This document shows positions 6,542 through 11,581 of a stretch of DNA of 11,581 bases, one piece after another. A program made the translations under genes and the position numbers. Every line of letters starts with the position of its first letter. The stretch's first letter is position 1. The notes beneath the pieces were generated by a model, which saw only the letters and a program-made list of their open reading frames with translations, was not told the DNA's origin and did no database searches. Source of the stretch: an uncultured Bacillota bacterium (GTDB taxonomy: Bacteria > Bacillota > Clostridia > Oscillospirales > Oscillospiraceae); NCBI GenBank assembly GCA_947383275.1, contig CANDCW010000074.1, positions 1 through 11,581 of the forward strand, read 5' to 3'.

Positions 6542-7000
6542 TTGAACAAAGTGATGTCTCAGCTGGAGCTGGAGGAAATGCTGGACCGGGCTGTCCGGGA
6601 GGTGACGCAGCAGGCGGCGGGGGTGCAGCTTTTCCCCAGTGGAGAGTCCCCGGGGGAAGATCTGTGCACTGTACATATTACCTTCACCCAAGGGGTCCAC
6701 ACCAGCTTATCCCTGTGCGCAGACACCGCCCTGCTCTCCCGCATGGCCAGAAACGCTTTCGGGGAGGAAAAACTCACCCGTCAGGATCTGGAAGACTTCT
6801 GCAAGGAGTATTTCAACATCCTATGCGGAAAAATTGCCGCCGTCCTGTTCCGGACCACCAGCGTTCCCGCCCGTTTCAGCGTACCTGTCTTTTACCCTGG
6901 GCGCTATACCCCCAAAGACCAACGGCTCCAGTTCATGCTCACCTACGCCGATGAACAGCTGGAATCCGCCCAGTTGATGCACCACGTTCCGCAGCTCTGA
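6542..7000 (+). CDS. CheX-like phosphatase
   Basis: This 152-residue soluble protein starts at TTG (6542), chosen from its strong ribosome binding site. The order of secondary structure matches stand-alone CheX: an N-terminal helix (residues 6-26), beta strands around 40-60, a helix at 61-73 and the key helix at 80-102, then strands. The key helix carries the catalytic ExxN as Glu89-Tyr-Phe-Asn92, followed by Gly96 as in CheC/CheX/FliY enzymes. These remove phosphate from CheY-P using the Glu and Asn side chains, so the domain should be active. It lies 48 bases after the FapA-like gene and 50 before a single-domain CheY-like regulator, its most likely substrate; the nearby receiver-GGDEF protein is another candidate. 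Overall similarity to textbook CheX is modest, so the assignment rests on fold order, motif and context. Confidence 0.72.
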   Translation: MNKVMSQLELEEMLDRAVREVTQQAAGVQLFPSGESPGEDLCTVHITFTQGVHTSLSLCADTALLSRMARNAFGEEKLTRQDLEDFCKEYFNILCGKIAAVLFRTTSVPARFSVPVFYPGRYTPKDQRLQFMLTYADEQLESAQLMHHVPQL

Positions 7001-7050
7001 GAGAGCGCGGCTCATAAAATTTCAATTTGAAAGAAAGAGGCGACATTAAA

Positions 7051-7416
7051 ATGGCAAAACGCGTTATGGTAGTGGATGACTCCAGAATGATCTGCGTACA
7101 GATGAAAAAGCTGCTGGAAGGGACGGACTACGAGGTGACGGCCTATTGCCGGGATGGCGAGGAGGCCGTAGCGCAGTATGGCCAGGTCAAACCGGACATC
7201 GTGACGATGGACATCATTATGCCCGGTATGGATGGGCTGGAAGCGGCTCAAGCTATTTTAGAGGAGCATCCGGACGCCAGAATTATCATGGTATCCTCCT
7301 TGGCCTATGACGACACCTTTGAGGAATCCCAAAGCATCGGGGCCAAGGGATTTATCGACAAGCCCTTCGAACAGGAGCGCCTGCTGGAAGCCCTGAACCA
7401 GGCCATGATGGCATAA
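7051..7416 (+). CDS. CheY-like single-domain response regulator
   Basis: This 121-residue protein is one receiver domain and nothing else. Acidic Asp9/Asp10, phosphoacceptor Asp54 in TMDIIMPGMDG, switch Ser82 in IIMVSS and Lys104 in IDKPF are all in place, so it should accept phosphate. I chose the ATG at 7051 with AAAGAGG about 10 bases upstream; an in-frame TTG at 7027 lacks a binding site. Without an output domain it must act by protein contact, as CheY does on the flagellar switch, or serve as a phosphate sink. It follows the CheX-like phosphatase and precedes, after a 155-base gap with a promoter, the receiver-GGDEF gene. No cognate kinase or CheA is in the window. Family assignment is firm; its partner is unknown. 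Confidence 0.9.
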   Translation: MAKRVMVVDDSRMICVQMKKLLEGTDYEVTAYCRDGEEAVAQYGQVKPDIVTMDIIMPGMDGLEAAQAILEEHPDARIIMVSSLAYDDTFEESQSIGAKGFIDKPFEQERLLEALNQAMMA

Positions 7417-7456
7417 ACTTGGGCGGACTACTGACAAAATAAAGTAGGAGACTAGC

Positions 7457-7515
7457 AAAAAAAGCCGAAAAAATTCAAAAACAGTCTTCCTATTTGGAAG
7501 GAGATTTGATATAAT
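7457..7515 (+). promoter_or_regulatory. Extended -10 promoter with upstream phased A-tracts
   Basis: TGATATAAT (7507-7515) is a perfect extended -10 element. The -35 position at 17-base spacing (7487-7492, TTCCTA) is weak. Immediately upstream are three A-runs starting at 7457, 7468 and 7477, spaced by about one helical turn, as expected for an UP element or bent DNA. A small inverted repeat CTTCC-TATTT-GGAAG (7486-7500) overlaps the -35 and spacer. This gives the diguanylate cyclase and PilZ genes transcription of their own. Confidence 0.65.
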
Positions 7516-7530
7516 ACTCCGCAAGATTGC

Positions 7531-7557
7531 CTGCCCCCTGCTTCACAGCGCGGGCAG
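7531..7557 (+). promoter_or_regulatory. 5' leader hairpin next to the diguanylate cyclase RBS
   Basis: CTGCCC (7531-7536) pairs with GGGCAG (7552-7557), and inside it CTG (7538-7540) pairs with CAG (7546-7548), forming a bulged hairpin. It ends at the base before TAAGGAG (7558-7564), the ribosome binding site of the gene at 7572. It could tune translation or mRNA stability. It does not resemble a known c-di-GMP riboswitch. Confidence 0.4.
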
Positions 7558-7571
7558 TAAGGAGAAGAGAT

Positions 7572-8498
7572 ATGGAACATCAGGAAAAAATTCTGGTTAT
7601 CGACGACAGCTCGGTTCAAGCCGACATGCTTCGCTCTATCCTTGAGGATGATTATGACATTACCGTGGCCCACGCCGCCGAGGAAGGGCTGCGCTATGCC
7701 AAGGACGGAAATTTTTCCCTGGTCCTGCTGGATGTCATCATGCCGGGGATGGACGGCTTCGACCTGCTGCGCAAGCTGCAGGAGGAGGTGGTCACCAAGC
7801 GCATCCCGGTTATCCTCATCACCAGCCTGCGGGACACCGAGCATGAAGAACGTGGGCTGGTTCTTGGGGCAGTAGATTACATCACCAAGCCCTACCATCC
7901 GCCTATTGTCCGGGCCCGGGTGAACACCCATGTCAAGCTCTACCGCTACCGCTCCCAGGTGGAATATCAGTCCATGATAGACCCCATGACCGGGGTCCCC
8001 AACCGGCGCAGCTACGACGCCAACTGCCGGGGCAAGTGGCAGGAGGCTATCCGGTTTCAGCAGCCGATCTCCTTGTGCATGTTCGACATTGACAGATTTA
8101 AGACATATAACGACACCTTTGGCCATCCTGCCGGAGACAAGGTGATCTGCTCCGTAGCTCAGACAGCCAGCTCCCTCCTTCGGCGAAGCACCGACTTTTT
8201 TGCTCGCTACGGCGGAGAGGAATTTGTAGCCATCCTGATCGGCAGTGATGCCAACGAAGCCTTCAATCAGATGAAAAAGGTTCGCAATGCAGTGGAGCAG
8301 CTGCACATTCCCCACACTCCAGAAGCATCCCCGTGGGTCACCGTCAGCATCGGCGGCGTAACTGTGATGCCCGAGCGGGAGGATTCCTTTGAAACTTACC
8401 TTAAAATTGCGGATACCATGCTGTACGACGCCAAGCGCTTTGGCCGCAACCAGGTGGTTTGGTCCACCTCAAAGATGGAACAGCTTCGAGAGAAATAA
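7572..8498 (+). CDS. Receiver-GGDEF diguanylate cyclase (PleD-like, single receiver)
   Basis: This 308-residue cytoplasmic response regulator makes the second messenger c-di-GMP from two GTP. Residues 1-120 are a receiver with Asp11/Asp12, phosphoacceptor Asp54 (LLDVIMPGMDG), Thr84 and Lys106 all present. A short helical linker (about 112-132) leads to the GGDEF domain: DPMTGVPNRR (137-146), FDIDRFKTYNDTFGH (171-185) and the active-site GGEEF at 214-218. The inhibitory site RxxD is intact (Arg205-Ser-Thr-Asp208) at the same distance from GGEEF as in PleD, so product feedback is expected. Phosphorylation should drive dimerisation and activity. The ATG at 7572 has AAGGAG 7 bases upstream; the frame is open to 7527 but without such a signal. 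The PilZ gene follows after 14 bases. The cognate kinase is not visible. Confidence 0.95.
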   Translation: MEHQEKILVIDDSSVQADMLRSILEDDYDITVAHAAEEGLRYAKDGNFSLVLLDVIMPGMDGFDLLRKLQEEVVTKRIPVILITSLRDTEHEERGLVLGAVDYITKPYHPPIVRARVNTHVKLYRYRSQVEYQSMIDPMTGVPNRRSYDANCRGKWQEAIRFQQPISLCMFDIDRFKTYNDTFGHPAGDKVICSVAQTASSLLRRSTDFFARYGGEEFVAILIGSDANEAFNQMKKVRNAVEQLHIPHTPEASPWVTVSIGGVTVMPEREDSFETYLKIADTMLYDAKRFGRNQVVWSTSKMEQLREK

Positions 8499-8512
8499 AG
8501 GAGCGGATACAG

Positions 8513-9208
8513 ATGGGACTATTTGACGCGTTCCGAAAAAAACCGTGGGAAAAACGGGCGGATGAGGCCTATAAGCGGGCTATGCGCGAGGATCTGGAGG
8601 TCTATTCCGGCATGCGGGTAGAGGTTACCAGCAGCGACGGCCGAATTTTTCTGGTGGCCAGGCTGTTGGAGCTGCGGGGCGACCGCGCCCAGCTGGAGCC
8701 GGGCGCCAACGGCAGCCTCATGACTCGGTCGGACGACCCGTTGAACGTGATCCTGCGGGGATACAGCAGCAAAGAGAACCGGACCGTGCTCCTGGAAGGA
8801 ACCATACGGGCGGGGGCCGGCAAGCTGTGGCAGGTAGAGCATCTGTCGTTACTTGAGCAACGGGATGAGCACCGTGCCCATATCCGTGTGGAGACCAATA
8901 TGGAGGGCAGTTTCACCCTGCCCGACCGTCCCGGCGTCCCGGAGGAGCGCTGTGAGATCAAGAACATGAGCATGGGAGGTATATGTATTGGCTCCCGCGC
9001 CCGCCGGGATGTGGGAGATAAGTTCCTGCTCCGGATCGACCAGCTCTTTGAGCTGAAGGATACTGCGCTGAACTGCCAGATTTTGCGCATCAGCGACCGG
9101 AAGCCCGGTTATTTTGAATACGGCTGCCGCTTTACAAACTTGAACGACGAGGAGGAGCGCCGCCTCTTCCGGGCCATGTATGCCCTATATCACGGCCTAT
9201 ACAGCTAA
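8513..9208 (+). CDS. PilZ domain c-di-GMP receptor protein (YcgR-like layout)
   Basis: This 231-residue protein has a short N-terminal helix-rich stretch (MGLFDAFRKKPWEKRADEAY), a YcgR-like N-terminal beta domain (about 28-112) and a C-terminal PilZ domain (about 115-225). Both c-di-GMP binding motifs are intact: RxxxR as Arg121-AHI-Arg125 and NxSxxG as Asn151-M-Ser153-MG-Gly156. The ATG at 8513 has AAAGGAG 9 bases upstream, overlapping the stop of the cyclase gene. Cyclase and receptor are therefore one transcription and translation unit, so this is the likely direct output for the c-di-GMP made next door. YcgR proteins brake flagellar motors or steer exopolysaccharide secretion; no motor gene is nearby, so the target is unknown. 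Confidence 0.87.
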   Translation: MGLFDAFRKKPWEKRADEAYKRAMREDLEVYSGMRVEVTSSDGRIFLVARLLELRGDRAQLEPGANGSLMTRSDDPLNVILRGYSSKENRTVLLEGTIRAGAGKLWQVEHLSLLEQRDEHRAHIRVETNMEGSFTLPDRPGVPEERCEIKNMSMGGICIGSRARRDVGDKFLLRIDQLFELKDTALNCQILRISDRKPGYFEYGCRFTNLNDEEERRLFRAMYALYHGLYS

Positions 9209-9218
9209 GTGCAAGCAG

Positions 9219-9246
9219 AAAAAACCACCCGCTTATAATGGGCGGT
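9219..9246 (-). terminator. Possible minus-strand terminator remnant
   Basis: Read on the minus strand, a stem of two 3-bp blocks (9240-9242 with 9228-9230, and 9244-9246 with 9224-9226) with one A-C mismatch and a 9-base loop is followed by six T. That is terminator-like, but no present minus-strand gene needs it. The stem is weak; it may be chance or the leftover of a lost gene. Confidence 0.25.
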
Positions 9247-9266
9247 GACGTAAGAAAACATTTTAA

Positions 9267-9425
9267 GCGCGGGCCGGCGTAGCGGCCCTCTCCCGCCAGG
9301 AGATCTCCCGCTCCCCGGAGTGCATCCGCTGCGTACAGTGCGTGGACGCCTGCCCGGAAAAATGTCTGCACTTCTCCGATAAAGGCCGTTCCAGGTATAA
9401 ACTGGAGGAATCACAGCCATCCTAA
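9267..9425 (+). pseudogene. C-terminal remnant of a 4Fe-4S ferredoxin-type protein
   Basis: After an in-frame stop at 9264-9266 the frame runs open for 52 codons to TAA at 9423-9425. It encodes a complete 4Fe-4S cluster motif, CIRCVQCVDACP, preceded by SPE and followed by a short hydrophilic tail. There is no ATG, GTG or TTG before the cysteines, so the segment cannot be translated as a normal gene. The pattern SPECIRC-x2-C-x3-CP close to the C-terminus resembles the end of NapH-like membrane 4Fe-4S binding proteins. The most likely reading is that the front of the gene was deleted, leaving its tail 18 bases upstream of the FAD-Rieske oxidoreductase. The intact ancestor may have been its electron-transfer partner, which is an inference. 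A hairpin, GGGCCG-GCGTAG-CGGCCC (9271-9288), lies in its first bases. Confidence 0.6.
9271..9288. repeat. GC-rich hairpin after the PilZ gene
   Basis: GGGCCG and CGGCCC form a perfect 6-bp inverted repeat with a 6-base loop. It lies 62 bases after the PilZ stop but has no T-run behind it, so it is at most a weak or Rho-assisted end signal. No better terminator for the cyclase-PilZ unit is visible before the next gene. Confidence 0.35.
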
Positions 9426-9443
9426 CTCCAGCGAGGTGATAGG

Positions 9444-10745
9444 ATGGACTCCATATGGACAAAAACGGCACAGCTGCCCCAATTTGAACCCCTCCGGTCA
9501 GACCTGAACACCGATGTCCTTATCATCGGCGGCGGGCTGGCCGGAGTTTTGTGCGCTTATAAACTGGCCCAGGCAGGGGTGGACTACGCCCTGGTGGAGG
9601 CGGACCGCATCTGTAGCGGTATCACCAAAAACACCACGGCGAAAATCACCTCCCAGCACGGGCTGATCTATGACAAGCTGATCCGGGAATTTGGCGTGGA
9701 GCGGGCCCGGCTCTACCTGGAGGCCAACCAGGGGGCGCTGGAGGAGTACCGCGCCCTATGCCGCGATATCGACTGTTACTTCGAGGAGAAGGACGCCTTC
9801 GTCTACTCTATCGACAAACGGTGGAAGCTTGAGCGTGAGCTGAAAGCCTTGGACCGGCTGGGCTTCCGGGCGGAATTTGTGGAACAAATCCCTATCCCCT
9901 TCCCCACGGCGGGGGCTGTAAAATTTCCCCGTCAGGCCCAGTTTCATCCCCTGAAATTTCTCGCCGCCATCGTCAAGAATTTACGGATCCTTGAGCGCAC
10001 CAAAGTCCTGGAGCTGGGCCCCGGCAAAGCGGTCACAAGCGGCGGGACTATCTCGGCGGACAGGATCATCGTCGCCACCCACTTCCCCCTGCTTAACAAG
10101 CACGGCGGCTACTTCCTGAAGCTGTACCAGCACCGTTCCTACGTGCTTGCTCTGGAAAACGCCCTGGACGTCCACGGGATGTATATTGACGAAAACGAAA
10201 AAGGGCTGTCCTTCCGAAATTGTAGCGGCCTTCTACTCCTGGGCGGCGGCAGCCACCGGACGGGCAAGGGGGGTGGCGGCTGGCAGGAGCTGGAGCGCTT
10301 CGCCCGGCGGGACTACCCCGACGCCCGGATCACCGCCCGCTGGGCCACCCAAGACTGTATGACTTTGGACGGCGTGCCCTATATTGGGCCCTACTCCAAG
10401 GGCACAGCCGGCCTCTACGTGGCCACCGGCTTCAACAAGTGGGGGATGACCTCCTCCATGGCGGCGGCATCCCTTTTGACGGACCTGGTGCTGGGACGGA
10501 AAAATCCCTACGCGGAGCTGTTCTCCCCCTCCCGGACAGTGCTCCGCCCCCAGCTGGCGGCGAACGGTCTGGAGTCCGTCCTGGGACTGCTGGCCCCCAC
10601 CGCGCCCCGCTGCCCTCACATGGGCTGCGCCCTGAAGTACAACGCCGCCGAGCACAGTTGGGACTGTCCCTGCCACGGCTCCCGCTTCGGGGAGGATGGG
10701 ACCCTCATTGACAACCCGGCCACCGACGACAAGCAGAGGATGTGA
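9444..10745 (+). CDS. FAD-dependent oxidoreductase with C-terminal Rieske [2Fe-2S] domain
   Basis: This 433-residue soluble flavoprotein has an N-terminal DAO-type fold with the FAD-binding dinucleotide motif DVLIIGGGLAGVLCAYKLA (residues 24-42; GxGxxG at 29-34) and a following acidic LVEADRICSG. NTTAKITSQHG is typical of this clostridial/bacillar family. A late FAD motif, TLDGVPYIGP followed by GLYVATGFNKWGMT, is also present. Residues about 385-428 are a Rieske domain: C-x-H as Cys390/His392 and C-x2-H as Cys408/His411 bind the cluster, and Cys395/Cys410 would form the usual disulfide. Substrate and electron partner are unknown; B. subtilis YhfW has the same architecture. The ATG at 9444 follows GAGGTGAT (9433-9440). 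The last 41 bases overlap an antisense truncated gene, yet the C-terminus (LIDNPATDDKQRM) looks natural. Confidence 0.9.
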   Translation: MDSIWTKTAQLPQFEPLRSDLNTDVLIIGGGLAGVLCAYKLAQAGVDYALVEADRICSGITKNTTAKITSQHGLIYDKLIREFGVERARLYLEANQGALEEYRALCRDIDCYFEEKDAFVYSIDKRWKLERELKALDRLGFRAEFVEQIPIPFPTAGAVKFPRQAQFHPLKFLAAIVKNLRILERTKVLELGPGKAVTSGGTISADRIIVATHFPLLNKHGGYFLKLYQHRSYVLALENALDVHGMYIDENEKGLSFRNCSGLLLLGGGSHRTGKGGGGWQELERFARRDYPDARITARWATQDCMTLDGVPYIGPYSKGTAGLYVATGFNKWGMTSSMAAASLLTDLVLGRKNPYAELFSPSRTVLRPQLAANGLESVLGLLAPTAPRCPHMGCALKYNAAEHSWDCPCHGSRFGEDGTLIDNPATDDKQRM

Positions 10746-10842
10746 TGCTGATCTCCAGCTCTGCGGCAATCTTGACCGGGGAAGCGTTGTACCGCCACGT
10801 CAATTCAATTTTCCTGCGGTCCTTCAGGGTCAAAGTCCTCAC
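10705..10842 (-). pseudogene. Truncated helix-turn-helix gene (IS30/phage-type N-terminus)
   Basis: A GTG at 10842, with AAAAGGGG (complement of 10850-10857) 7 bases upstream, opens a 45-residue frame. It begins MRTLTLKDRRKIELTW and continues SPVKIAAELEIS, the usual first two helices of a small helix-turn-helix domain seen in clostridial phage proteins and IS30-like transposases. After that the protein changes to SACRRWPGCQ, antisense to the end of the Rieske gene, and stops at 10705-10707. The recognition helix (usually TTIYREL or similar) is missing, so the gene was probably cut by a rearrangement near 10740. It is likely non-functional. Family naming is tentative because only about 32 native residues remain. 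Confidence 0.5.
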
Positions 10843-10887
10843 TTAATCGCCCCTTTTCCCGTTCCGCCTCCATTTTGGTGAAAAAAT

Positions 10888-10922
10888 AATGCAGAAAAAG
10901 GTCAAATAACTTTTTCTGCATT
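10888..10922. repeat. 13-bp perfect inverted repeat, 9-base spacer
   Basis: AATGCAGAAAAAG (10888-10900) and CTTTTTCTGCATT (10910-10922) are exact reverse complements around a 9-base centre. The stem is AT-rich and no T-run follows, so it is not a standard terminator, although TTTTT within the right arm leaves a weak terminating role possible. It lies between the broken helix-turn-helix gene and the tRNA-Leu promoter. It could be a regulator or recombinase binding site. Confidence 0.7.
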
Positions 10923-10965
10923 TAACCTACTAAATCAGCCTTAAGCAAAAAACTTGAAAAAACCG

Positions 10966-10994
10966 TTGACAAATTTCTTTTAAGAACGTATAAT
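10966..10994 (+). promoter_or_regulatory. Consensus sigma-A promoter for tRNA-Leu
   Basis: A perfect TTGACA (10966-10971) and a perfect TATAAT (10989-10994) are separated by 17 bases, the strongest promoter in the window and typical of stable RNA genes. Transcription should start near 11001, where ACAGTC-TAAAAAT-GACTGT (11001-11019) could fold into a leader hairpin before the mature tRNA at 11025. Confidence 0.92.
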
Positions 10995-11024
10995 TAGCTA
11001 ACAGTCTAAAAATGACTGTGCTTT

Positions 11025-11111
11025 GCGGCTGTGCTGGAATTGGTAGACTGGCAAGCTTGAGGTGCTTGTGTCCGGATGGGCGTACGGGTTCGACTCCCGT
11101 CAGCCGCACCA
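11025..11111 (+). tRNA. tRNA-Leu (anticodon GAG)
   Basis: The 87-base gene includes an encoded CCA (11109-11111). The acceptor stem GCGGCTG/CAGCCGC is a perfect 7 bp. The anticodon stem CAAGC/GCTTG carries the loop TTGAGGT, so the anticodon is GAG (11059-11061), reading CUC and CUU leucine codons. A long variable arm (TGTCC-GGAT-GGGCG) marks a class II tRNA, and the T arm is ACGGG-TTCGACT-CCCGT. It is a single-gene unit with its own consensus promoter and a terminator at 11197-11232. Confidence 0.97.
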
Positions 11112-11142
11112 ACCTGTGATGATAAAAAAGATGCAGGCGAGA

Positions 11143-11166
11143 AACACCACATAAAAGTGTGGTGTT
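11143..11166. repeat. Hairpin 1 of 3 after tRNA-Leu
   Basis: AACACCACA (11143-11151) and TGTGGTGTT (11158-11166) pair perfectly over 9 bp with a 6-base loop. There is no T-run directly behind it; hairpin 2 follows at once. Confidence 0.75.
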
Positions 11167-11187
11167 GATAAAGAACATTTCTTTATC
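11167..11187. repeat. Hairpin 2 of 3 after tRNA-Leu
   Basis: GATAAAGAA (11167-11175) and TTCTTTATC (11179-11187) pair perfectly over 9 bp around a 3-base loop (CAT). The pairing could extend two bases outward if hairpin 1 opens, so the two stems compete slightly at 11165-11166. Confidence 0.7.
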
Positions 11188-11196
11188 AAAAGATTT

Positions 11197-11232
11197 ACCG
11201 CATGATGTGAAAACGTCATGCGGTTGTCTTTT
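11197..11232 (+). terminator. Rho-independent terminator (hairpin 3) of tRNA-Leu
   Basis: ACCGCATGATG (11197-11207) pairs with CGTCATGCGGT (11214-11224) over 11 bp with one G-U pair and a 6-base loop (TGAAAA). A T-rich tail, TTGTCTTTT (11224-11232), follows. This is the likely 3' end of the tRNA transcript. Confidence 0.8.
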
Positions 11233-11334
11233 GCCGAAATTTACTGTACTCCGGGGAAAGGTCGATTTCTCCAATATAGTTATGGTGGAGGAAATTTTTT
11301 CGAGGAATTGATATATTGCTAATTGGGCCTGTCA

Positions 11335-11363
11335 TGGACAAGATTCCCTCCATGTGGTATGAT
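11335..11363 (+). promoter_or_regulatory. Promoter with extended -10 for the last gene
   Basis: TGGACA (11335-11340) and TATGAT (11358-11363) are 17 bases apart, and TGG directly before the -10 makes it an extended -10. An inverted repeat, CATGGA (11333-11338) and TCCATG (11349-11354), covers the -35 and spacer and could be an operator. The start would be near 11370, about 20 bases before the ATG at 11389. Confidence 0.65.
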
Positions 11364-11388
11364 AGCCCGCAGAAAGGAGGCGTCCGCT

Positions 11389-11581
11389 ATGCTCACACTG
11401 GAGGATTATCTGTTTCAATTTACGGTTTCCCTGATCTCCCACGCCGTCCTGGTGGTCTATCTGTTTGTGATTATGGATGCGCGAGGCCGGCGGGTGGTAA
11501 GAAAGCTGCCCGCCCTGCTGCTCTCCCCGCTACTGGCCACCCTGCTGGATGCGGTTTTGTATGCGCGCTTTCCCGACCACT
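11389..11581 (+). CDS. Membrane protein, N-terminal part (partial)
   Basis: The ATG at 11389 follows AAAGGAGG (11373-11380) with 8 bases between, and the frame stays open for 64 codons to the window edge. The visible part has a first hydrophobic segment at about residues 9-29 (FTVSLISHAVLVVYLFVIM), a basic cytoplasmic-type loop (DARGRRVVRK), then a second hydrophobic segment at about 41-58 (PALLLSPLLATLLDAVLY). Two membrane helices joined by a short positive loop are compatible with the sensor part of a histidine kinase of the AgrC/GHKL type or with many other membrane proteins; I cannot decide which. It has its own promoter, so it probably begins a new transcription unit. Confidence 0.75.
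   Translation, partial: MLTLEDYLFQFTVSLISHAVLVVYLFVIMDARGRRVVRKLPALLLSPLLATLLDAVLYARFPDH

Noticed and set aside
7417..7450. CTACT / AGTAG repeat after the CheY-like gene
   Set aside because: Only 5 bp with an 11-base AT-rich loop and no T-run; not convincing as a terminator.
10799..10873. A 22-codon minus-strand frame (MEAEREKGRLSEDF...) overlapping the helix-turn-helix remnant
   Set aside because: No ribosome binding site precedes its ATG at 10873, and the overlapping GTG frame has both a binding site and a recognisable domain.
10930..11274. A 114-codon minus-strand frame across the tRNA
   Set aside because: It runs antisense through tRNA-Leu; the LTGVEPVRPSGHKHLK stretch is just the reverse complement of the tRNA, a well-known false gene type.
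1..11581. CRISPR array, insertion sequence or phage structural genes
   Set aside because: No regular spaced direct repeats, no complete transposase and no phage-like gene run was seen on either strand.

Overview
The window looks like chromosomal DNA from a GC-rich Clostridia (Firmicutes), most likely an Oscillospiraceae-type gut bacterium. The clues are high G+C in coding regions, strong GGAGG-type ribosome binding sites, a stand-alone CheX, a FapA (DUF342) protein, the split ThrE exporter pair and a DAO-Rieske oxidoreductase. Genus level is a guess. No phage structural genes, intact transposase or CRISPR array is visible.

Layout. (1) 1-161: the 3' end of lysA (diaminopimelate decarboxylase), converging on a small unknown gene (158-418, minus). 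(2) 437-1763: a compact operon of a Xre/Cro-type repressor, lrgA and lrgB with overlapping ends, a likely operator palindrome in front and a strong terminator behind. (3) 1790-3160 (minus): a three-domain protein, hemerythrin + degenerate CheX-like + receiver, with its own promoter. (4) 3330-4556 (minus): the two-gene split ThrE-type exporter (YjjB-like and YjjP-like). (5) 4706-9208 (plus): fapA-like, cheX-like, cheY-like, then, behind an internal promoter, a receiver-GGDEF diguanylate cyclase and a PilZ protein. (6) 9209-9425: a decayed stretch with the start-less tail of a 4Fe-4S protein. (7) 9444-10745: an FAD-dependent oxidoreductase with a C-terminal Rieske centre; its 3' end overlaps an antisense truncated helix-turn-helix gene (10705-10842). 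(8) 10843-11388: an AT-rich gap with a 13-bp perfect inverted repeat, a consensus promoter, tRNA-Leu(GAG) and three tandem hairpins, the last a terminator. (9) 11389-end: the start of a membrane protein.

How it may work together. Sections 3 and 5 form a possible signalling island: three receiver domains, one catalytically complete CheX phosphatase, one CheX-like domain lacking catalytic residues, one diguanylate cyclase with an intact inhibitory site, one c-di-GMP receptor (PilZ), a polymer-type FapA protein and an oxygen/redox-type diiron hemerythrin domain. No histidine kinase, CheA, chemoreceptor or flagellar gene is in the window, so the phosphate source must lie elsewhere. The idea that oxygen or redox state, sensed by the hemerythrin protein, is linked to c-di-GMP output is an inference from gene neighbourhood and domain content.
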